Source: Opitutaceae bacterium
Lineage (GTDB): Bacteria > Verrucomicrobiota > Verrucomicrobiae > Opitutales > Opitutaceae
Length of the DNA: 11,018 nucleotides
Assembly (NCBI GenBank): GCA_031266495.1
Contig: JAISAX010000276.1
Coordinates: 1-11,018, forward strand
Direction of reading: 5' to 3'
Position numbers and translations under genes: made by a program. Positions 7,076 to 11,018 of the stretch are shown here, piece by piece. Below the pieces are notes generated by a model. The model saw nothing but the letters and a program-made list of their open reading frames with translations. It searched no databases and was not told the origin of the DNA. How positions within the stretch are numbered: the stretch's first letter is position 1; the number at the start of each line of letters is the position of its first letter.

Positions 7076-8689
7076 ATGAACCAGACAATGAATCGTAACG
7101 AACACCTGAACCGCCTGCGGGCGGGAGAGATTTTTGACGTGCTCGTCATCGGCGGCGGCGCGACCGGACTTGGCGCGGCGGTCGATGCGGCGGCGCGCGG
7201 GCATCGCGTGGCGCTGGTCGAGCAGGACGACTTCGCCAAAGGCACGTCGAGCCGCTCGACAAAACTCGTCCACGGCGGCGTGCGTTATCTGAAACAGGGC
7301 AACGTCAAGCTCGTCCGCGAGGCGCTGCACGAACGCGGACGCCTGGCGAAAAACGCGCCGCATCTGGTGCACAACATGGAATTCGTGATACCCAACTACA
7401 CGCGCTTCGAACAGGCGTTTTACGGCATTGGCATGAAGGTCTATGACCGGCTGGCGGGACGGCTCGGTCTGGGCCGCTCGCTGGTTCTGGGTCGCGACGA
7501 AACGGTGCGCCGCCTGCCCACCGTCGAGACACGCGGTCTGAAGGGCGGCGTGCTGTATCACGACGGGCAGTTCGACGACTCCCGCCTGGCGATCAATCTC
7601 GCGCAGACAGCAGCCGGACTCGGCGCGGTGGTCGTCAATTACTGCAAGTGCACCGGTTTTGTGAAAGGCGGGGACGGGCAAATCAAGGGCGTGCGCGTGC
7701 ACGACGAGGAGGCGGGGGCCGGCGGCGGCGACGGCGCGGAATTTGAGGTCCACGCCAAAGCCGTCATCAATGCCACCGGAGTATTTGTTGATGAACTACG
7801 CAAGCAGGCCGAACCGGCGGCGACCGATCTGGTGACGGTGAGCCAGGGCATCCACCTTGTGCTTCCCAAGAAATTCCTGCCCGGCAACGCGGCCTTGATG
7901 GTGCCGAAGACGGCGGACGGACGCGTGCTGTTTGCCGTGCCGTGGCATGATTGCGTGGTTGTCGGCACGACGGATACACCGCGCCCCGCCGCGAGTCTGG
8001 AGCCGCGGGCGCTGGACGAGGAATACGAATTTGTGATGACTCACGCTCAAAAATACCTCGCGCTCGATCCGACGGATTCAGATGTGCTGAGCGTATTCGC
8101 CGGGCTGCGTCCGCTGGTGAAATCGGGACACGGCGGGAGCACGGCGGCGTTGTCACGCGACCACACCATCGTAGTTGGGAAAACCGGACTGATCACGATC
8201 ACCGGAGGCAAATGGACGACGTACCGGCGCATGGCCGAGGACGTGATCAACCACGTCGAAAAACTCGCCGGTCTGGCGCGCCGGCCTTGCCGCACGGCGG
8301 ACATGCCGGTGCGTGGAGCGACCGGTGTCGGCGATGAATGCGAGGCTGCGGCGGGATCGCTGGCGGTTTACGGCGCCGATGCAACCGGCGTCCGGGCGCT
8401 CGCGAATTCACGCCCGGAGTGGGCGGAACGGATTCACCCTGCCCTGCCGTATCTGCGCGCCGAGGTGATCTGGCACGCGCGGCAGGAAATGGCCCGCACG
8501 GTCGAGGACGTGCTGGCGCGACGCACCCGGGCGTTGTTGATCGATGCCCGCGCATCAATCGAAGCCGCCGGTTGCGTGGCCGGTCTGTTGGCCGGCGAGC
8601 AAGGTCGCGACGGAGCCTGGCAACGCAACCAGTGCGATGCCTACGCCCGGCTGGCGACGGGTTATGTGAGGGTACGCCTGGCCGCGTAA
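7076..8689 (+). CDS. glpD: FAD-dependent sn-glycerol-3-phosphate dehydrogenase (aerobic GlpD type)
   Basis: A 537-residue flavoprotein that oxidises sn-glycerol 3-phosphate to DHAP and passes electrons to quinones at the inner face of the membrane; GlpD enzymes are peripheral and, as here, lack membrane spans. The N-terminal dinucleotide fold is VIGGGATGLG (24-33), followed by the strongly conserved GTSSRSTKLVHGG (56-68) and VRYL (69-72). LRPLV (344-348) and ITGGKWTTYRRMAED (375-389) are the GlpD substrate/FAD signatures, and a DAO_C-like helical domain covers about 405-530. Length matches the family. I chose the ATG at 7076, about 17 residues before the flavin fold; ATGs at 7088 and, overlapping the preceding TGA, at 7025 are alternatives. 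The latter would read the C12 tract as prolines. It supplies the G3P branch alongside the G1P branch of the fusion protein. The distinction from other DAO-family enzymes is clear. Confidence 0.94.
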   Translation: MNQTMNRNEHLNRLRAGEIFDVLVIGGGATGLGAAVDAAARGHRVALVEQDDFAKGTSSRSTKLVHGGVRYLKQGNVKLVREALHERGRLAKNAPHLVHNMEFVIPNYTRFEQAFYGIGMKVYDRLAGRLGLGRSLVLGRDETVRRLPTVETRGLKGGVLYHDGQFDDSRLAINLAQTAAGLGAVVVNYCKCTGFVKGGDGQIKGVRVHDEEAGAGGGDGAEFEVHAKAVINATGVFVDELRKQAEPAATDLVTVSQGIHLVLPKKFLPGNAALMVPKTADGRVLFAVPWHDCVVVGTTDTPRPAASLEPRALDEEYEFVMTHAQKYLALDPTDSDVLSVFAGLRPLVKSGHGGSTAALSRDHTIVVGKTGLITITGGKWTTYRRMAEDVINHVEKLAGLARRPCRTADMPVRGATGVGDECEAAAGSLAVYGADATGVRALANSRPEWAERIHPALPYLRAEVIWHARQEMARTVEDVLARRTRALLIDARASIEAAGCVAGLLAGEQGRDGAWQRNQCDAYARLATGYVRVRLAA

Positions 8690-8711
8690 CCTCATCATTC
8701 CCTGATGTTAC
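8686..8711 (+). terminator. Bulged hairpin at the end of glpD
   Basis: GTAAC (8686-8690) can pair with GTTAC (8707-8711) and ATCA (8694-8697) with TGAT (8703-8706), leaving a 3-nt bulge and a 5-nt loop. A T5 run follows only at 8722-8726, so it is not a classical terminator, but it caps the plus-strand unit at its stop codon. Confidence 0.25.
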
Positions 8712-8730
8712 GCAGAGGTCGTTTTTGTAG

Positions 8731-8751
8731 GGGCGCACTTTACGTGCGCCC
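8731..8751. repeat. Perfect 8-bp inverted repeat (hairpin 1)
   Basis: GGGCGCAC (8731-8738) and its complement GTGCGCCC (8744-8751) flank a 5-nt loop. Stable on either strand, it sits between two convergent genes and could end transcription from both sides, or be part of a dispersed REP-type repeat. Confidence 0.65.
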
Positions 8752-8796
8752 GCAGCGTGATTTGCAGGGAACGTCCAACGGGCACACATACAGAGG

Positions 8797-8811
8797 CGGC
8801 GCTTCGCGCCG
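8797..8811. repeat. Perfect 6-bp inverted repeat with TTC loop (hairpin 2)
   Basis: CGGCGC (8797-8802) and GCGCCG (8806-8811) form a compact GC stem only 2 nt before the next hairpin, giving a tandem pair of stem-loops typical of REP-like intergenic elements. Confidence 0.6.
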
Positions 8812-8813
8812 TC

Positions 8814-8882
8814 CACGGGCTGGAAGCCCGTGCCACGTCGGAACGGCGAGGCAACGCTCACGGACTGGATGCCCATGCCACG
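8814..8882. repeat. Hairpin 3 with an adjacent degenerate direct copy
   Basis: CACGGGCT (8814-8821) and AGCCCGTG (8825-8832) form a perfect 8-bp stem around GGA. The 24-nt unit 8814-8837, ending in CCACG, recurs at 8859-8882 with three differences that break the stem. An intact copy followed by a decayed one suggests a dispersed, REP-like repeat family that has inserted or duplicated here. Together with hairpins 1 and 2 it fills the 227-nt gap between convergent genes; I see no gene in that gap. Confidence 0.6.
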
Positions 8883-8916
8883 GATTTATTCCTGTCCTCT
8901 TTTCGAGTTGCATCCT

Positions 8917-9822
8917 TCAGGCTCGCAGCGTCTTGAGGGAACGACGGAGGCCGTCCTCGATGTCGGCTGTCAGTTCGTATTCGATAAAACCTGCTCCCTC
9001 GTAGCCGGCAAAGGCCGCAAGCAGGCGGTTGTAGTCCAACGGACCTTCGCCTGCGGCACAGGGGAAAACAGCCTTGCCAATGTCGGAGGCGTTCGCGGGC
9101 GCCTCCAGCGTGGCGGAGGTTTTTCGGGCGTTCGTCGCGGGACGGAAATCTTTCAGGTGCATCGAGGCAATGCGCGGACGCAGGAGGTCGTAGAGCGCGA
9201 TGATTTTTTCTGTATCCATTCCGACAGCACCGAGATTGGCGGGGTCGAAGAGCAGGCGCAGGCGCGGGTCGACTTCGGAGAGCCAGCGCTCGAGATGGCG
9301 AGGACTGGTCGAGGTGCTGTGAAAATGCACTACGCTTCCGGGGATTTGCGGGACGCCACGCACGCCGCCGTGCGTTTCCACCGTGAGCACGATGTCGTGG
9401 CGGGCGGCATGGGCGACGGCGGCGTTGAGGCTGGCAACCATGCGCCGCCAACGGTCGCCTCCCGCGGGAACGTCTTCCATCGCGGAAAATCCGGCGAAAA
9501 TCCGCAGGAAGCGAATGTCGAGTTTTCGGGCGATTTCGATGACAATTTTCACCTTGGCAAGGTCGGCGGCGACGGCGACGGGATCGGCGGAGGTAAAATC
9601 GTTGCCGGTCGAGGCGTGCGTGATGGCAATGCCGTGTTTTTTGAAAAGGGCGCGGACGCTCCCGATCGTCTCGTCCGTGGCTCCGGTCTGGAGCACGTCG
9701 TTTTCGTGCCCGGCAATGCCGAGTTCGAGGGTCGTCAATCCGAGCGTGCGGGTGATGGCGAGTTGTTGTTCGAGCGGGGTTTCGCGGAAACCCCAGGATG
9801 CCGTGCCGAATGTAATGCTCAT
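8917..9822 (-). CDS. Sugar phosphate isomerase/epimerase family TIM-barrel protein
   Basis: A 301-residue protein of the AP-endonuclease-2/xylose isomerase-like TIM-barrel group, which uses a divalent metal to isomerise or epimerise sugars, keto-acids or inositol derivatives. The expected metal-site residues are E149 in VETHGG (148-153), D193 in FDPAN (192-196), H222 in MHLKD (221-225) and E281 or E283 in IEYE (280-283). I placed the start at 9822, where the family's first barrel strand begins two residues later; the frame stays open far upstream, but that part overlaps the dehydrogenase gene and resembles nothing. No Shine-Dalgarno is visible, and a C9 tract (coding sense) lies 35 nt upstream. 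It follows the MDR dehydrogenase gene on the same strand after 47 nt and is probably cotranscribed with it. It converges with the glycerol-phosphate unit. The substrate cannot be told from sequence. Confidence 0.87.
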   Translation of the reverse strand: MSITFGTASWGFRETPLEQQLAITRTLGLTTLELGIAGHENDVLQTGATDETIGSVRALFKKHGIAITHASTGNDFTSADPVAVAADLAKVKIVIEIARKLDIRFLRIFAGFSAMEDVPAGGDRWRRMVASLNAAVAHAARHDIVLTVETHGGVRGVPQIPGSVVHFHSTSTSPRHLERWLSEVDPRLRLLFDPANLGAVGMDTEKIIALYDLLRPRIASMHLKDFRPATNARKTSATLEAPANASDIGKAVFPCAAGEGPLDYNRLLAAFAGYEGAGFIEYELTADIEDGLRRSLKTLRA

Positions 9823-9857
9823 GGCTAGTGATGGAAAAGGTGATACACGATGCGCGC

Positions 9858-9866
9858 GGGGGGGGG
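9858..9866 (-). repeat. C9 homopolymer (coding sense) before the epimerase gene
   Basis: Nine G on the plus strand, hence nine C in the sense of the downstream gene, lie between the dehydrogenase stop codon (9870-9872) and the epimerase start (9822), 35 nt from the latter. Confidence 0.8.
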
Positions 9867-9869
9867 AGG

Positions 9870-10985
9870 TCAGTCCCAGCGGAAGAGGATTTTTGTGTTG
9901 TCGCCGGGATTTTTTTGTTTGCCGGCGTAGGCGGCGTGACAGTCGGCGGCGTCGCGGATTTTTGTAAGAAAATGTCGCGTGGTGAATTTGCCCGCGCTCA
10001 TCCAGGCAAGGATTTGTTCTTTCGCGCCGGGGGCGTAGGCGCAGGTCATCGTTACCTTGCAGTTTTTGACGAACCAGCGGTGCCAGTTGTCCAAAACCAC
10101 GCGGCCCGGATAATCGCCTTGCAGGTGGATGTGCGCGGGTTCGTCGTTGCCGTCGCATCGCCAGCCGCCGTCCTTGATGTAGCGATACAGGTTGGCGAGC
10201 AGGCGCGGGGAACCTGTGCATTCAAGGAGTTTGCCGGCCATGCGTCCGTTGGTGATTTCGCGAAGTTTCGGGATTTCGGAGCCGTCGGCGACAAGCGCGT
10301 GGTCGGCGTAGTGCCGGGCGGCGGCGCAGGCGGTTGGCGACTGGTCGATGGCAATGAGCGTGGCGGCGGGCGCGAGGTTTTTGAGGATTTGCAACGCGCT
10401 CAGTCCGAGAATGCCAGCGCCGGTCACGACCACGGTTTCCCCGTCGCCGCCGTCCGGCGCGAAGGTGAAGCGGCGGATTCCCTTGAGCGCGACACACGCG
10501 AGGTAGGCGAGCGAGGCGTCGGCATCGCTGACGTTGTCGGGGATTTTGGCGAGGTAATCGAAGGGCGCGGTGGCGGTGGTCGCGTTCTTGATGACGTGGC
10601 GGGCATTGCCGCCCCAGGAGGCGCACACGTCGGCAAACCGGCGGCATTCGTTGATCATCACGCGGTCGCCGACGCGCAGCGGCGTGGCTCCGGGCGCGAT
10701 GGCGGTGGCGGCGAGCATCCCTGTTTCGTCAGGGAAAATTTCCTCGACGATGCCGACGTTTTCATAGCCGGGCACGAGCGGGAACCAGCATTGTTCGGGA
10801 TGCTGCTCGCCGCGCCATGTTTTCATGTCGGTGCCGGAGCTGATGGCGCTGAGCGTCGTCCGGCAAAGAATGCTGCCGGGCGTGAGCGGAGTCAGGCGGA
10901 TGTCGCGGAACGCGGCTTGTAGCGGACGTTCCATGACAATCGCCCGGGTGATGATGCCGGTGTTGCGAATAGTGCGGGGTGGCAT
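9870..10985 (-). CDS. MDR-superfamily dehydrogenase (zinc-type alcohol dehydrogenase-like)
   Basis: A 371-residue medium-chain dehydrogenase/reductase. An N-terminal GroES-like domain (to about 150) has GYENVG (73-78, the family's GHExxG) and VGDRV (105-109). The Rossmann domain has GAGILG (189-194), ending its second strand in IAID (211-214), where the acidic residue favours NAD(H). The position where zinc-dependent members have the catalytic Cys reads SAISSGTD (46-53), with Ser instead of Cys, and no four-Cys structural zinc loop is seen. This resembles BchC-like MDR proteins, and canonical zinc catalysis is doubtful. The start at 10985 is the only ATG before the first beta strand; a C18 tract ends 13 nt upstream and there is no Shine-Dalgarno. 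It pairs with the downstream isomerase/epimerase gene, suggesting oxidation then isomerisation of a sugar or polyol, possibly the alcohol freed by the phosphodiesterases. That link is speculative. Confidence 0.85.
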   Translation of the reverse strand: MPPRTIRNTGIITRAIVMERPLQAAFRDIRLTPLTPGSILCRTTLSAISSGTDMKTWRGEQHPEQCWFPLVPGYENVGIVEEIFPDETGMLAATAIAPGATPLRVGDRVMINECRRFADVCASWGGNARHVIKNATTATAPFDYLAKIPDNVSDADASLAYLACVALKGIRRFTFAPDGGDGETVVVTGAGILGLSALQILKNLAPAATLIAIDQSPTACAAARHYADHALVADGSEIPKLREITNGRMAGKLLECTGSPRLLANLYRYIKDGGWRCDGNDEPAHIHLQGDYPGRVVLDNWHRWFVKNCKVTMTCAYAPGAKEQILAWMSAGKFTTRHFLTKIRDAADCHAAYAGKQKNPGDNTKILFRWD

Positions 10986-10998
10986 GGGGTGGGCGTCC

Positions 10999-11016
10999 GG
11001 GGGGGGGGGGGGGGGG
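10999..11016 (-). repeat. C18 homopolymer (coding sense) before the MDR gene
   Basis: Eighteen G on the plus strand, almost at the window edge. In the sense of the MDR gene this is C18 ending 13 nt before its ATG. Length calls of such runs are unreliable in assemblies. Confidence 0.75.
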
Positions 11017-11018
11017 TC

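Noticed and set aside
8830..9828. A 332-residue open frame on the plus strand opposite the epimerase gene
   Set aside because: Antisense to a protein with clear metal-site residues; no recognisable domain of its own, and it starts inside the hairpin repeats.
9828..10922. A 364-residue open frame on the plus strand opposite the MDR gene
   Set aside because: Repetitive Gly/Ala/Val/Arg composition typical of a shadow frame; the minus-strand frame carries the Rossmann motif and MDR signatures.

Overview
The window is a high-GC bacterial segment carrying eight protein genes, all apparently intact, with no RNA genes, CRISPR array or complete mobile element. Codon bias, frequent absence of Shine-Dalgarno sites, hairpin repeats between genes and the gene set would fit a Verrucomicrobia/Opitutaceae-type bacterium. 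That placement is an inference from style, not from a marker gene.

Layout. (1) 1-274 has no gene, only a possible terminator. (2) 275-1108 (minus) is a DeoR/GlpR-type regulator. (3) 1109-1294 is an AT-rich divergent control region. (4) 1295-8689 (plus) is a tight five-gene unit. It begins with an unusual two-domain protein in which a glycerophosphodiester phosphodiesterase (GDPD) is fused to an AraM/EgsA-type sn-glycerol-1-phosphate dehydrogenase (G1PDH). It continues with a stand-alone cytosolic GDPD, a Na+/phosphate cotransporter with a C-terminal PhoU-like domain, a NagD/AraL-type HAD phosphatase and a GlpD-type FAD glycerol-3-phosphate dehydrogenase. (5) 8690-8916 lies between convergent genes and is packed with hairpins. 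(6) 8917-10985 (minus) holds an MDR-superfamily dehydrogenase followed by a TIM-barrel sugar phosphate isomerase/epimerase.

The genes suggest a catabolic locus for glycerophosphodiesters (deacylated phospholipid head groups, teichoic-acid fragments or archaeal-type polar head groups). GDPDs would release glycerol phosphate. The G1PDH domain and GlpD would oxidise the two enantiomers, sn-G1P and sn-G3P, to the same product, dihydroxyacetone phosphate. The HAD phosphatase could dephosphorylate an intermediate, the NptA-like protein could move the surplus phosphate, and the DeoR protein could sense a phosphorylated intermediate. No glycerol kinase and no organic substrate transporter is seen here, so uptake must be encoded elsewhere.

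The most unusual features are the GDPD-G1PDH fusion, the presence of both glycerol-phosphate stereochemical routes in one unit, and a recurring long homopolymer of C (in the coding sense) just upstream of four genes. Two of those tracts end exactly 13 nt before the chosen start codon.
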